From Nakamurella alba (GTDB lineage: Bacteria; Actinomycetota; Actinomycetes; Mycobacteriales; Nakamurellaceae), in NCBI RefSeq assembly GCF_009707545.1, contig NZ_WLYK01000008.1, positions 62,001 through 126,000 of the forward strand: a stretch of 64,000 nt of DNA, given 5' to 3'. The translations under genes and the position numbers were made by a program. This document shows, in pieces, positions 16,744 through 25,347 of the stretch. The notes under the pieces are model-generated. The model was given only the letters and a program-made list of their open reading frames with translations, ran no database searches and had not been told where the DNA came from. How positions within the stretch are numbered: position 1 is the stretch's first letter; every line of letters begins with the position of its first letter.

Positions 16744-17955
16744 ATGTCAGCGTCCCCGGAGACCACCCCGACCACCGGCGGGGGTCCGCTCGCCGACGTG
16801 ATCGTGCTCGATCTCACCCGGGCGTTGGCCGGCCCGCACGCCGCGATGATGCTCGGCGACCTCGGTGCCCGGGTGATCAAGGTGGAGACCCCCGGATCCG
16901 GTGACGACACCCGTGGCTGGGGTCCGCCGTTCGTCGGCGAGAACTCCGACGTCGCGACCTACTTCCTGTCCTGCAACCGGAACAAGGAGTCGATCACCCT
17001 CGACCTCAAGAGCGAGGCGGGCGTCGCCGCGCTGACCGAGCTGGTCCGCCGCAGCGATGTGCTGATGGAGAACTTCCGGCCCGGCGTGCTGGACCGCCTC
17101 GGCTTCCCGATGGAGCGGCTGACCGAGCTCAACCCGCGACTGGTGGTGCTCTCCATCTCCGGGTTCGGCCACGACGGACCGCAGGGCGGCCGGGCCGGCT
17201 ACGACCAGATCGCCCAGGGCGAGGGCGGCCTGATGTCGATGACCGGCCCCGACCCGGAGACGCCCACCAAGTCGGGTGTGCCGATCTCCGACCTGCTGGC
17301 CGGGATGTACGGCGCCTACGGCGTTCTCGCCGCGCTGCACGAGCGGGAGCGGACCGGCAAGGGCGGGCTCGTCCGCACCTCGCTGCTCGCCGCCGTCGTC
17401 GGTGTGCACGCCTACCAGGGCACCCGCTGGACCGTCGCCAAGGAGATCCCCAAGGCCGAGGGCCCGCACCACCCGTCGATCTGCCCGTACGGCCTGTTCC
17501 ACTCCGCCGACGGCATCGTGCAGATCGCCGTCGGTTCGGAGGGGCTGTGGGCCAAGTTCGCCCCGGCCTTCGACCTGCCGGTGGACGGCGAGGGCTTCCG
17601 GACCAACCAGGAGCGGGTGCGGAACTCGACCGCCGTGCGCGCGGCGGTCGAGGAGTCCTTCGCGCGGTACTCGACCGGCGACCTGCTGGCGAAGCTGTCC
17701 GCCGTCGGCGTGCCCTCCGGCGAGGTGAAGAACCTGCAGCAGGTCTACGAGTGGGACCAGACCCGGTCCCAGGGCCTGGTCATCGACGTCGACCACCCGA
17801 CCCTCGGCCCGATCGAGCTGCCCGGACCGCCGCTGCGCTTCTTCGACGGCGAGGGTGGCGAGTGGAAGCGGCAGCACACGTCGCCGCCGCTGCTCGGCCA
17901 GCACACCGACGACGTGCTCGCCTGGCTGGCCACCCCGGAGACCCCGGCGTCCTGA
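16744..17955 (+). CDS. Class III (CaiB/BaiF-type) CoA-transferase
   Basis: 403 residues with a clear ribosome site (AGGAGAGG) before the ATG. Family marks in order: VIVLDLTRALAGPHAAMMLGDLGARVIKVE, the CoA-binding NRNKESITLDL, VLMENFRPGV, and RAGYDQIAQ with D154 as the expected catalytic Asp that forms the acyl-CoA anhydride. The C-terminal part closes the interlocked dimer. These enzymes move CoA between carboxylic acids (formyl/oxalyl, carnitine, succinyl/mesaconyl and others); the acids cannot be assigned. It stands alone, convergent with the VOC gene. Confidence 0.9.
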   Translation: MSASPETTPTTGGGPLADVIVLDLTRALAGPHAAMMLGDLGARVIKVETPGSGDDTRGWGPPFVGENSDVATYFLSCNRNKESITLDLKSEAGVAALTELVRRSDVLMENFRPGVLDRLGFPMERLTELNPRLVVLSISGFGHDGPQGGRAGYDQIAQGEGGLMSMTGPDPETPTKSGVPISDLLAGMYGAYGVLAALHERERTGKGGLVRTSLLAAVVGVHAYQGTRWTVAKEIPKAEGPHHPSICPYGLFHSADGIVQIAVGSEGLWAKFAPAFDLPVDGEGFRTNQERVRNSTAVRAAVEESFARYSTGDLLAKLSAVGVPSGEVKNLQQVYEWDQTRSQGLVIDVDHPTLGPIELPGPPLRFFDGEGGEWKRQHTSPPLLGQHTDDVLAWLATPETPAS

Positions 17956-17960
17956 TCCCG

Positions 17961-17981
17961 GAGCCGTCCCGCACTCGGCTC
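17961..17981. terminator. Short bidirectional hairpin between convergent genes
   Basis: GAGCCG and CGGCTC (17961-17966, 17976-17981) can pair around a 9-base loop in the 24-bp gap; the right arm touches the stop of the VOC gene. Confidence 0.35.
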
Positions 17982-18777
17982 AGCCGTTGAACACCTTGGT
18001 GCCGTCGGACAGGGTCTGGCTGTGCAGCTTGAACGCGGCACCGGTCGGGTCCACCAGATCGACGATCCGACCGAACGGGCTGTCCTCGGCCGGCCGCAGC
18101 ACGGTCGCGCCGAGCCTCACCGCGGTGGCCTGCGCGGCATCGGCGTCCTCGACGGTGAAGTACACCGCCCAGTGCGAGGGCACCTGCTCCGGCAGGAAGC
18201 CGGCCGAGTCCATCATCCCGCCGACCGGATTGCCGTCGACCTCCGCGGTGATGTAGCGGAAGTCGTCGGTGTCGGACATGACCCGGTAGGTCCAGCCGAA
18301 CAGGTCCCCGTAGAAGGCGCGGGAGGTGGCGAAGTCCTTGGAGTGGTACTCGTCCCAGGCCACCGCGCCGGGGACGTCGACCAGCTGGAACCCGGTGTGC
18401 TCGGCGGGCTGCCAGAGCCCGAACGCGCCGCCGATCGGGTCGAACAGCACCGCCATGGTGCCCAGCGGCCCGACCGCCAGCGGTGGGGCCAGCACGGTCG
18501 CGCCGGCCGCGGTCGCAGCGGCCGTGGTGGCCTCCGCGTCGGTGACCGCGATGTAGGTGGACCACACGTCCGGGCCACCTTCGGAGTTCGGCATGATGCC
18601 GGCGACGTTGTGGCCGCCGATCTGCGCCAGGGCGTAGCCACCGAAATCGGGCCGCCCGGGCAGGATCTCCCAGCCCAGCAGCTCGGAGTAGAAGGCCCGG
18701 GACGCGGCCTCGTCACTCGTGAACAGGTCGACCCAGCACGGGGTGCCGGGCGGGAGCGGGGCATCGAGGATCGTCAT
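17980..18777 (-). CDS. Tandem-domain VOC (glyoxalase/bleomycin-resistance fold) protein
   Basis: 265 residues with two vicinal-oxygen-chelate modules, at about 12-120 ([20 protein letters not shown] opening) and 132-255 ([20 protein letters not shown] opening). Each has the FY-x(3)-GW strand and a Gly-rich [12 protein letters not shown] or [11 protein letters not shown] end. Streptomycete relatives are annotated as hydroxylase-like or glyoxalase-like, but no substrate is established. Metal ligands are only partly conserved, so a binding rather than catalytic role is possible. Transcribed away from pxpA. Confidence 0.8.
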   Translation of the reverse strand: MTILDAPLPPGTPCWVDLFTSDEAASRAFYSELLGWEILPGRPDFGGYALAQIGGHNVAGIMPNSEGGPDVWSTYIAVTDAEATTAAATAAGATVLAPPLAVGPLGTMAVLFDPIGGAFGLWQPAEHTGFQLVDVPGAVAWDEYHSKDFATSRAFYGDLFGWTYRVMSDTDDFRYITAEVDGNPVGGMMDSAGFLPEQVPSHWAVYFTVEDADAAQATAVRLGATVLRPAEDSPFGRIVDLVDPTGAAFKLHSQTLSDGTKVFNG

Positions 18778-18783
18778 GCGACC

Positions 18784-18789
18784 AGTACA
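18784..18789 (-). promoter_or_regulatory. Candidate -10 (TGTACT), leaderless start of the VOC gene
   Basis: TGTACT is exactly 6 nt upstream of the ATG at 18777 on the minus strand, with no Shine-Dalgarno sequence. Confidence 0.4.
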
Positions 18790-18845
18790 TACCCGCGGTC
18801 CACGGCCTGCCAGGGGAGACACCGGATGTTCAGCTGCCGCTGTTC

Positions 18846-18851
18846 TAGCCT
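18846..18851 (+). promoter_or_regulatory. Candidate -10 (TAGCCT), leaderless start of pxpA
   Basis: TAGCCT is 7 nt upstream of the pxpA ATG with no ribosome site between. The divergent VOC promoter is only about 60 bp away, so the two overlap in one control region. Confidence 0.5.
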
Positions 18852-18858
18852 GGACGAC

Positions 18859-19623
18859 ATGCTGGCGACCATCGACCTCAACGCCGACCTCGGCGAGGGG
18901 TTCGGGCGGTGGAGCCTGGGCGACGACGACGCGATGCTGCAGCTGGTGTCCAGCGCGAACGTCGCCTGCGGCTTCCACGCCGGCGACCCGCTCACCCTGC
19001 GCCGGACGGTGCGCGCCGCCGCGGCCGCCGGGGTCACCGTCGGCGCCCAGGTCGGCTACCGCGACCTGGCCGGCTTCGGCCGGCGGTTCATCGATGTCGA
19101 CCCGGACGAGCTGACCGCCGAGGTGCTGTACCAGATCGGTGCGCTCGATGCGCTGTGCCGTAGCGTCGGCACCTCGGTGCGGTACGTGAAACCCCATGGC
19201 GCGCTGTACAACACGATCGTGCACCACGAGGGCCAGGCCCGCGCGGTGGTCGACGCGGTGAGCGCCTGGTCGCCGGACTGCCCGCTGCTCGGGCTGCCCG
19301 GGTCGAAGGTGCTGCAGTTCGCCGCCGACGCCGGGCTGCGCGCGGTGCCGGAGGCGTTCGCCGACCGCGCCTACACCCCGGAGGGCACCCTGCTGTCCCG
19401 GTCGCTGCCCGGGGCGGTGCTGTCCGATCCCGAGGTGGTGGCCGCACGGGTCCTGCGGATGGTGGTCGACTCCGAGATCGTCGCGGTGGACGGCAGTGTG
19501 CTGCCGTTGCAGGCCGCATCGGTGTGTGTGCACGGGGACTCGCCCGGCGCGGTGGCCATGGCGACCGCCGTGCGCGAGCGGCTCGCGCAGAACGGCGTCA
19601 CTGTCGGTGGTTTCGTCACATGA
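18859..19623 (+). CDS. pxpA: 5-oxoprolinase subunit PxpA (LamB/YcsF family)
   Basis: 254 residues, full family length. Conserved blocks are [14 protein letters not shown] at the N-terminus, [35 protein letters not shown] and [13 protein letters not shown]. PxpA hydrolyses ATP-activated 5-oxoproline together with PxpB and PxpC to give glutamate, clearing this damage product formed from glutamine and glutathione-type compounds. Its TGA overlaps the ATG of the pxpBC fusion (ATGA), so the complex is made coordinately. Confidence 0.95.
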   Translation: MLATIDLNADLGEGFGRWSLGDDDAMLQLVSSANVACGFHAGDPLTLRRTVRAAAAAGVTVGAQVGYRDLAGFGRRFIDVDPDELTAEVLYQIGALDALCRSVGTSVRYVKPHGALYNTIVHHEGQARAVVDAVSAWSPDCPLLGLPGSKVLQFAADAGLRAVPEAFADRAYTPEGTLLSRSLPGAVLSDPEVVAARVLRMVVDSEIVAVDGSVLPLQAASVCVHGDSPGAVAMATAVRERLAQNGVTVGGFVT

Positions 19624-21212
19624 CCGACGGCGCGGCGATCAGGCCGGCCGGTCGGCGGCAGGTGGGGGAGCGGGCCTGGCTGCTCGAGGCGCCGGACCCG
19701 GCCGCCGCGATGCTGCTCCGCGAGCTGATCCGTTCCGATCCGCCCGCCGGCCTGGTCGACCTGGTCAGCGGCGCCCGCACGGTGCTCGCGGTGTTCGACT
19801 CGCCGGTGGCCGCGCAGCGCGCGGAGCTTCCCGATGCCCCGGAGGCGCAGGGCCGGATCGACCCCGGTGACCGGGAGCCGGTGGTCGTCGAGACCGTCTA
19901 CGACGGCGGAGATCTGGACCATGTCGCCGAGGCCGCCGGACTCGGTCGGGACGAGCTGATCCGGCTGCACGCCGACATCGTCTGGGTGGCCGCCTTCGTC
20001 GGCTTCGCCCCGGGCTTCGCCTACCTGCTGCCGTCCGGCGTCCCGCGCCTGCCGACGATCGCCCGCCGCAGCACGCCCCGGACCGAGGTGCCCGCCGGTG
20101 CGGTCGGTCTCGCCGACTTCTTCAGCGGTGTCTACCCGCGCCGTTCACCCGGTGGCTGGCAACTGATCGGTCACACAGCCGCGCCGCTGTGGGACCAGGA
20201 CCGGCAACCACCGGCCCTGCTGACACCGGGCACCCCGGTGCGGTTCGTGGCCGTGCGGGAGCAGATCGCGGTCACTCCACCGCCGCCGGCCGAGCCCCAC
20301 CGTGGTCCCGGACTGGAGATCCTGCGGCCCGGGATCCTCTGCACGGTGCAGGATCTGGGGCGCACCGGCCAGGCGGACATGGGCGTGCCCGGGTCCGGCG
20401 CGGCCGATCGTTCCGCGGCGATCCGGGCCAACCGCAGGCTCGGCAATGCCGACGGCGCGGCGGTGCTGGAGCTGACCCTGGGCGGCTTCCGGGCGCGGGC
20501 CCACGAGGTGGCCCTGCTGCTCGCCGTGGCCGGTGCCCCGGCCCGGGTCACCGTGCACACCGCGGACGATCCCGACGGCACCCCGGTGGGTGACGTGATC
20601 ACCCTGCGGCCCGGTGCGGAGATCCGGATCGCCCGCCCGTCAACGGGTCTGCGCACCTACCTCGCGGTCAAGGGCGGCATCGACGTGCCGCCGGTGCTGG
20701 GCAGCCGCTCCACCGATCAGCTGTCCGGGCTCGGCCCGCCGCCGGTGCAGCGTGGCGACGTGCTGCCGATCGGCGCCGCCGACGACGGTCCCGCGCCGGT
20801 GCCGGCCGGGCACCGGCCACCCGCCGCCGACCTGTCGGCACCCGCGGTGCTCGAGGTGATACCGGGTCCGCACCTCGAGCGGTTCGACGGCGGCGCGCTC
20901 GACCAGCTGATCGGCCAGGAGTACACCGTGACCCCGCGGTCCAACCGGGTGGGCCTGCGCCTCGACGCTCCCGCACCCCTGCAGTGGGCTCGACAGGAAG
21001 AGCTGCCCAGCGAGGGCATGGTGACCGGATCCCTGCAGGTCCCGTGGGACGGGCTGCCGGTGCTGTTCCTGGCCGACCACCCGGTGACCGGCGGCTACCC
21101 GGTCATCGGAGTGCTCACCGACGCGTCGGTGGACCGGGCGGCGCAGTTGGTCCCGGGCGAGACCCTGCGGTTCGCCCTGGCTCCGGACCGGCCGGTCAGA
21201 CCGGGGGCGTAA
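19620..21212 (+). CDS. pxpBC: 5-oxoprolinase PxpB-PxpC fusion (KipI-KipA type)
   Basis: 530 residues. Residues 1 to about 222 are the PxpB/KipI half ([44 protein letters not shown]). Residues about 232-530 are the PxpC/KipA half ([67 protein letters not shown]). In many bacteria these are two genes; fusion is common in actinobacteria and keeps the subunits equimolar. With PxpA it forms the ATP-dependent 5-oxoprolinase. The Bacillus KipI role of kinase inhibition is not implied here. Confidence 0.93.
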   Translation: MTDGAAIRPAGRRQVGERAWLLEAPDPAAAMLLRELIRSDPPAGLVDLVSGARTVLAVFDSPVAAQRAELPDAPEAQGRIDPGDREPVVVETVYDGGDLDHVAEAAGLGRDELIRLHADIVWVAAFVGFAPGFAYLLPSGVPRLPTIARRSTPRTEVPAGAVGLADFFSGVYPRRSPGGWQLIGHTAAPLWDQDRQPPALLTPGTPVRFVAVREQIAVTPPPPAEPHRGPGLEILRPGILCTVQDLGRTGQADMGVPGSGAADRSAAIRANRRLGNADGAAVLELTLGGFRARAHEVALLLAVAGAPARVTVHTADDPDGTPVGDVITLRPGAEIRIARPSTGLRTYLAVKGGIDVPPVLGSRSTDQLSGLGPPPVQRGDVLPIGAADDGPAPVPAGHRPPAADLSAPAVLEVIPGPHLERFDGGALDQLIGQEYTVTPRSNRVGLRLDAPAPLQWARQEELPSEGMVTGSLQVPWDGLPVLFLADHPVTGGYPVIGVLTDASVDRAAQLVPGETLRFALAPDRPVRPGA

Positions 21213-21215
21213 CGT
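21210..21215 (+). promoter_or_regulatory. Candidate -10 (TAACGT) before the acyl-CoA dehydrogenase gene
   Basis: TAACGT lies 7 nt before the ATG at 21223 and overlaps the TAA stop of pxpBC. It may give an internal leaderless start, but the gene could also simply be read through from pxp. Confidence 0.3.
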
Positions 21216-21222
21216 CGCGGGC

Positions 21223-22413
21223 ATGGCCCTCGACGACGAGATCCCGCTGCTGCCGGGCGACCTGTTCGGCTACGAATCCCTGCTGGACGCCGACGAGTGG
21301 TCGGTGGTGCGACGGACCCGGGCCTTCCTCGACGAGCACGTTGCGCCGATCGCGGCGGACTGCTGGGAGTACGCCCGGTTCCCGCACCAGATCGTGCCGC
21401 CGCTCGCCGAGCTCGGGATCGCCGGTCTCACCATCGATTTCGAGGACCGCCCGGCCTCCCGGCAGCTGCTGACCGGGTTCCTGGCGATGGAGATAGCCCG
21501 GGTCGACCCGTCGATCGCCACCTTCTTCGGTGTGCACTCCGGCCTGGCGATGGGCACCATCGCGCTCTGCGGATCGGACGAGCAGCAGCAGCGCTGGCTG
21601 CCGCCGATGCGGTCGATGGAGCTGATCGGCGCCTTCGGCCTCACCGAGCCAGAGGGCGGCTCCGACGTCGCCGGCGGCATGCGGACCACCGCCGAGCGGA
21701 TCGGCGACACCTGGGTGCTGCAAGGTGCCAAGCGCTGGATCGGCAACGCGACATTCGCCGACCTGACGGTGATCTGGGCCCGCGACGTGGCCGACGACCA
21801 GGTGAAGGGTTTTGTCGTCGAGGCCGGCACGCCCGGCTTCACCGCCGAGCGGATCGAGCGCAAGTACTCGCTGCGCACGGTGCAGAACGCCGACATCACC
21901 CTCACCGACTGCCGGGTCCCGGAGGCGAACCGGCTGCAGCGGGCGGAGTCGTTCAAGGACACCGCCCGGGTGCTGCGGTTCACCCGGGGCGGGGTCGCCT
22001 GGTCGGCGGTGGGCACCCAGCTGGGCGCCTACGACGCCGCGGTGCGCTACGCCGCCGAGCGGCAGCAGTTCGGCCGGCCGATCGGCCACTTCCAGCTGGT
22101 CCAGGAACTGCTGGCGAAGATGCTCGGCAACATCACTGCCTCGCTCGGCATGGCCGTGCGGGTGGCGCAGCTGCAGCAGGACGGGGTGTTCCGCGACGAG
22201 CAGGCGGCGCTGGCGAAGTGGTACAGCACCGCGCGGCTGCGGGAGACCGTCGCCTGGGGCCGGGAAGTGCTGGGCGGCAACGGGATCGTCCTCGACAACG
22301 ACGCCATGCGGTTCTTTGCCGACGCCGAGGCGCTCTACTCCTACGAGGGCACCGCGCAGATGAACGCGCTGATCGTCGGCAGGTCCATCACCGGCAAGAG
22401 CGCCTTCGTCTGA
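21223..22413 (+). CDS. Acyl-CoA dehydrogenase, glutaryl-CoA dehydrogenase-like
   Basis: 396 residues, the length of GcdH. It has the ACAD signatures FGLTEPEGGSDVAGGM (FAD and substrate), KRWIGNATFADLTVIWAR, ERKYSLRTVQNADITL and QFGRPIGHFQLVQ, and the C-terminal YEGTAQMNALIVGRSITG with E375 as catalytic base. The substrate loop and YEGT context favour the glutaryl-CoA branch (oxidation and decarboxylation to crotonyl-CoA in lysine or tryptophan breakdown), but other short acyl-CoAs are possible. It follows pxpBC by 10 bp and may be cotranscribed, though the two functions have no obvious link. Confidence 0.85.
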   Translation: MALDDEIPLLPGDLFGYESLLDADEWSVVRRTRAFLDEHVAPIAADCWEYARFPHQIVPPLAELGIAGLTIDFEDRPASRQLLTGFLAMEIARVDPSIATFFGVHSGLAMGTIALCGSDEQQQRWLPPMRSMELIGAFGLTEPEGGSDVAGGMRTTAERIGDTWVLQGAKRWIGNATFADLTVIWARDVADDQVKGFVVEAGTPGFTAERIERKYSLRTVQNADITLTDCRVPEANRLQRAESFKDTARVLRFTRGGVAWSAVGTQLGAYDAAVRYAAERQQFGRPIGHFQLVQELLAKMLGNITASLGMAVRVAQLQQDGVFRDEQAALAKWYSTARLRETVAWGREVLGGNGIVLDNDAMRFFADAEALYSYEGTAQMNALIVGRSITGKSAFV

Positions 22414-22442
22414 GCAGCGGGCCGGCCGGCCGTATCACCCGC

Positions 22443-23243
22443 TCAGCGCCGGACGAACTCCAGGTCGTTGATCTCCCGGCCGGCGGACAGACCGCGGCGT
22501 TCGAACCGGGTCCGCGGCCGGAACGCCGGGCGCGGCGCCCAGCCCGGGTGGACGTTGCGCAGCGACTTCACCCCGCCCAGCACGGCCAGCATCTGCAGGG
22601 CGTAGGGCTCCCAGTCGGTGGCCATCCGCAGCAGCCCGCCGCGGCGCAGCCGGCTCGCGGCCAGCTCGGCGAACTCGGCGGACACCAGCCGCCGCTTGAT
22701 GTGCCGGGTCTTCGGCCAGGGATCCGGGAAGAACAACCAGATCTCGGCGAGCGACCCCGGCCGGACCAGCTCGGTCAGCACCTGCACCGCATCCGCCCGC
22801 AGCACCCGGACGTTGTCCACCCCGGCCCGGGCCAGGTGGTGGAAGGTCTGCGCGACCCCCGGCCGGTACACCTCAATCGCCAGGATGTTCGCCTCCGGCC
22901 GCGCCTTGGCCATGGCGGCGGTGGATTCGCCCATGCCGGAACCGATCTCGACCACCAGCGGGGCGTCCCGGCCGAACAGCGCGACCGGGTCCAGCGTCGT
23001 CCCGACCCCGTCGACGTCCAGGTACCAGGCCGGAGCGTGCGCCTCCCAGGCCCGCCGTTGCACGTCGTTCAGCCGGCCGCCGCGCGGGGTGAAGCTGACC
23101 ACCCGGCGGAAGTGCGCGGGCACCCCGTCACCGGGGGTACCGGTGCGGATCCGGGTGTGCTGAACGGGGCGTGCCTCCACAGTCGGCACAGTAGGGCCGC
23201 CCCCGGTCCCCGGCCAACCCGGATCCGGATCGACGGAGTCCAT
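22443..23243 (-). CDS. trmB: tRNA (guanine-N7-)-methyltransferase TrmB
   Basis: 266 residues. The SAM-binding motif I is VVEIGSGMGESTAAMA (98-113) and the family hallmark FFPDPWPKTRHIKRRL sits at 171-186. The C-terminal GWAPRPAFRPRTRFERRGL matches the variable-loop contact region. It methylates G46 in the tRNA variable loop. The N-terminal 40 residues are a low-complexity extension typical of actinobacterial TrmB. It is convergent with the dehydrogenase and lies just downstream of the ABC-2 genes, so it may be read through from them. Confidence 0.95.
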   Translation of the reverse strand: MDSVDPDPGWPGTGGGPTVPTVEARPVQHTRIRTGTPGDGVPAHFRRVVSFTPRGGRLNDVQRRAWEAHAPAWYLDVDGVGTTLDPVALFGRDAPLVVEIGSGMGESTAAMAKARPEANILAIEVYRPGVAQTFHHLARAGVDNVRVLRADAVQVLTELVRPGSLAEIWLFFPDPWPKTRHIKRRLVSAEFAELAASRLRRGGLLRMATDWEPYALQMLAVLGGVKSLRNVHPGWAPRPAFRPRTRFERRGLSAGREINDLEFVRR

Positions 23244-23294
23244 CGACGGAGCCCGGAGTCGGCTGCCGCGCGACCGGCCACCGGTGTGTGCGGG

Positions 23295-24056
23295 TCAGGC
23301 ATCCCGGCGGCGCAGCACGATCAGCGCGATCACCCAGATCAGCACGGCGTAGCCGAGGAACGCGAGCAGACCCTGGACGGGGGTCGGGGCGTTCGGGTCG
23401 ACGACGTTGAAGTTGCCGGCCGGTCCGGGCAGCTGCCGGAGGTCGGCGACGAACTGGGCACCGGCGCGGAAAGGCAGCCACGGGCCGATCTTCTCGCCGA
23501 CCGTCGGGATCAGCCCGACCAGCTGCTCGACCAGCAGCGGCCAGAGCAGCAGGATCGCCACCGCCCCCGCGGACTGCCGGAGCAACGATCCCACCGCCAC
23601 CGCGATCACCGCGCAGATCGGGAACAGCACCGCGTGGCCGGCCACCACCCGCCAGAGCTCGCCCTGCAGGTCCAGCGGCAGCGGCGGGCTCTTCGCCAGC
23701 AGCTTGGTGAGGAAGAAGGCGCCGACGGCGCAGATGAAGCCGATGACCGCGCCGAGCACCGCCAGCACCACGGTCTTCGACAGCAGCACCGCGAACCGGT
23801 TCGGGGTGGCCAGGAACGCGGTCCGGATGGTGCCGAACCGGTACTCGGTGGTCACCGCCAGCGCGGCCAGCACCAGGAAGATGTTCTGCCCCAGCCCGAC
23901 CCCGCTGAGCGCGAAGGTCGGGACGGCGTTGCGGCCGTTCTCCAGCAGTCCGGCCAGCAGCGCGAACAGCGCGGACGCGACGAGGATCGCCACCAGGCAC
24001 CAGTAGGGGGAGCGGGTGGAGAAGAGCTTGATCCGTTCGACGTTGACCAGTGACAT
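23295..24056 (-). CDS. ABC-2 type transporter permease
   Basis: 253 residues with six membrane helices and the ABC-2 pattern (LVNVERIKLFSTRSPYW start, TEYRFGTIRTAFLATPNR after helix 2). The start codon lies one base after the stop of the ATPase gene, so the two form a unit. Exporters of this class move peptides, antibiotics or lipids; no substrate can be assigned. Confidence 0.88.
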   Translation of the reverse strand: MSLVNVERIKLFSTRSPYWCLVAILVASALFALLAGLLENGRNAVPTFALSGVGLGQNIFLVLAALAVTTEYRFGTIRTAFLATPNRFAVLLSKTVVLAVLGAVIGFICAVGAFFLTKLLAKSPPLPLDLQGELWRVVAGHAVLFPICAVIAVAVGSLLRQSAGAVAILLLWPLLVEQLVGLIPTVGEKIGPWLPFRAGAQFVADLRQLPGPAGNFNVVDPNAPTPVQGLLAFLGYAVLIWVIALIVLRRRDA

Positions 24057-24057
24057 G

Positions 24058-25074
24058 TCAGCGGTTCCCTTCCGGTCGGAACGGATCGGCGGGCGGCAGG
24101 TCGGCGGCGGTCAGCGCGCTCGCCGCGGCGGCGTGTGCGGCCGGGGAACCGGCGAAACCGTGCGCCCCGTACTCCACCGAGTCCCCGGTCAGCTGCATGA
24201 ACGCCTGCTCCAGTGATCCGGTGACCCCGGTCAGCTCGTGCAGGGTGATCCCCTCCTGACCCGCGATGTCGCCGACCTGCTCGATCGGGACGCCGGAGAT
24301 CGACAGCGCCGGTGGGGTCTTCTCGTCGCCGGCGATCGGCTCGGCCGCGATCCCGCGTGCGGTGAGCGCGGCCCGCAGGTCGTCCAGCCGGGGACTGCGC
24401 ACCCGCACCGAGGTCTCCGTCGCCTGGGCGATGAAGTCCGGGGTGGCCGCGTCGGCGATCAGCCGGCCCCGCCCTATCACCACGAGATGGTCGGCGGTGA
24501 GCGCCATCTCGGACAGCAGGTGGGAGGAGACCAGCACCGTCCGGCCGGCCGCGGCCAGTGACTTCATGAACTGCCGGATCCAGAGGATGCCCTCGGGGTC
24601 GAGTCCGTTCACCGGCTCGTCGAAGAGCAGCACCTCGGGGTCGCCGAGCAGCGCCCCGGCCAGGCCGAGCCGCTGCTTCATGCCGAGGGAGAACTTGCCG
24701 ACGGACTTCCCGGCCACGTCGGACAGCCCGACGACCTCCAGCACCTCGCCCACCCGGCCGGCCGGGATCCCGCTCGCCGCGGCCATCCAGCGCAGGTGCG
24801 CGCGGGCGGTGCGGTTGGGGTGCACCCAGTTGGCGTCGAGCAGCGCCCCGACCTTGGTGAGCGGCTTCTTCAGCGCGGCGTACGGGACGCCGTCGATGAG
24901 GGCCTGCCCGGACGTCGGGTTGTCCAGGCCGAGGATCATCCGCATCGTGGTGGACTTCCCGGCCCCGTTCGGGCCCAGGAAGCCGGTCACCGTCCCCGGT
25001 CTGACCTGGAAGGACAGTTGGTCCACGGCCCTGGTGCGGCCGTAGACCTTGGTCAGGCCCTGCACGTCGATCAT
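24058..25074 (-). CDS. ABC transporter ATP-binding protein (ABC-2 exporter)
   Basis: I choose the ATG at 25074 (338 residues) because AGAGAGG stands 6 nt upstream; an in-frame ATG at 25119 lacks a ribosome site. Walker A GPNGAGKST is at 34-42, the signature FSLGMKQRL near 128-136 and Walker B VLLFDEP at 148-154, followed by a switch-His block VSSHLLSEM. A C-terminal regulatory segment of about 110 residues extends beyond the core, as in bacitracin-type BcrA ATPases. It pairs with the next permease gene. The divergent neighbour is the Hsp70-like gene, 273 bp away. Confidence 0.92.
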   Translation of the reverse strand: MIDVQGLTKVYGRTRAVDQLSFQVRPGTVTGFLGPNGAGKSTTMRMILGLDNPTSGQALIDGVPYAALKKPLTKVGALLDANWVHPNRTARAHLRWMAAASGIPAGRVGEVLEVVGLSDVAGKSVGKFSLGMKQRLGLAGALLGDPEVLLFDEPVNGLDPEGILWIRQFMKSLAAAGRTVLVSSHLLSEMALTADHLVVIGRGRLIADAATPDFIAQATETSVRVRSPRLDDLRAALTARGIAAEPIAGDEKTPPALSISGVPIEQVGDIAGQEGITLHELTGVTGSLEQAFMQLTGDSVEYGAHGFAGSPAAHAAAASALTAADLPPADPFRPEGNR

Positions 25075-25347
25075 GTCGGCCTCTCTGGGATCGGTCGAGC
25101 CGGCGCCGGCCTCGGTCATCGACGGCCTCGGTCAACGCCGCGCCGGCCTTGGTCAGCACTGTGCGCCTCACAGCATGCCGTACCGACTCCTCCGTGCCAC
25201 GGACGGAGGGTGAGGAGTGATCACCGGAGCGTGGTGTTCGCCGGGACCTCGCCGTCCGGGCACGCAGCCGTCGACGGCATGACACGATGGGCCACCGGTG
25301 TGCAGGGTGCGCACCGGAACCTGACGGACCGGGCGGAACACGGAACC

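Noticed and set aside
19620-21212. pxpBC fusion as an assembly or frameshift artefact
   Set aside because: Both halves are complete and joined by a natural linker, and the fused form is common in actinobacteria.
25075-25119. 15-residue N-terminal extension of the ABC ATPase
   Set aside because: The ATG at 25074 has a proper ribosome site and starts directly at the conserved IDVQGLTKVYG strand.
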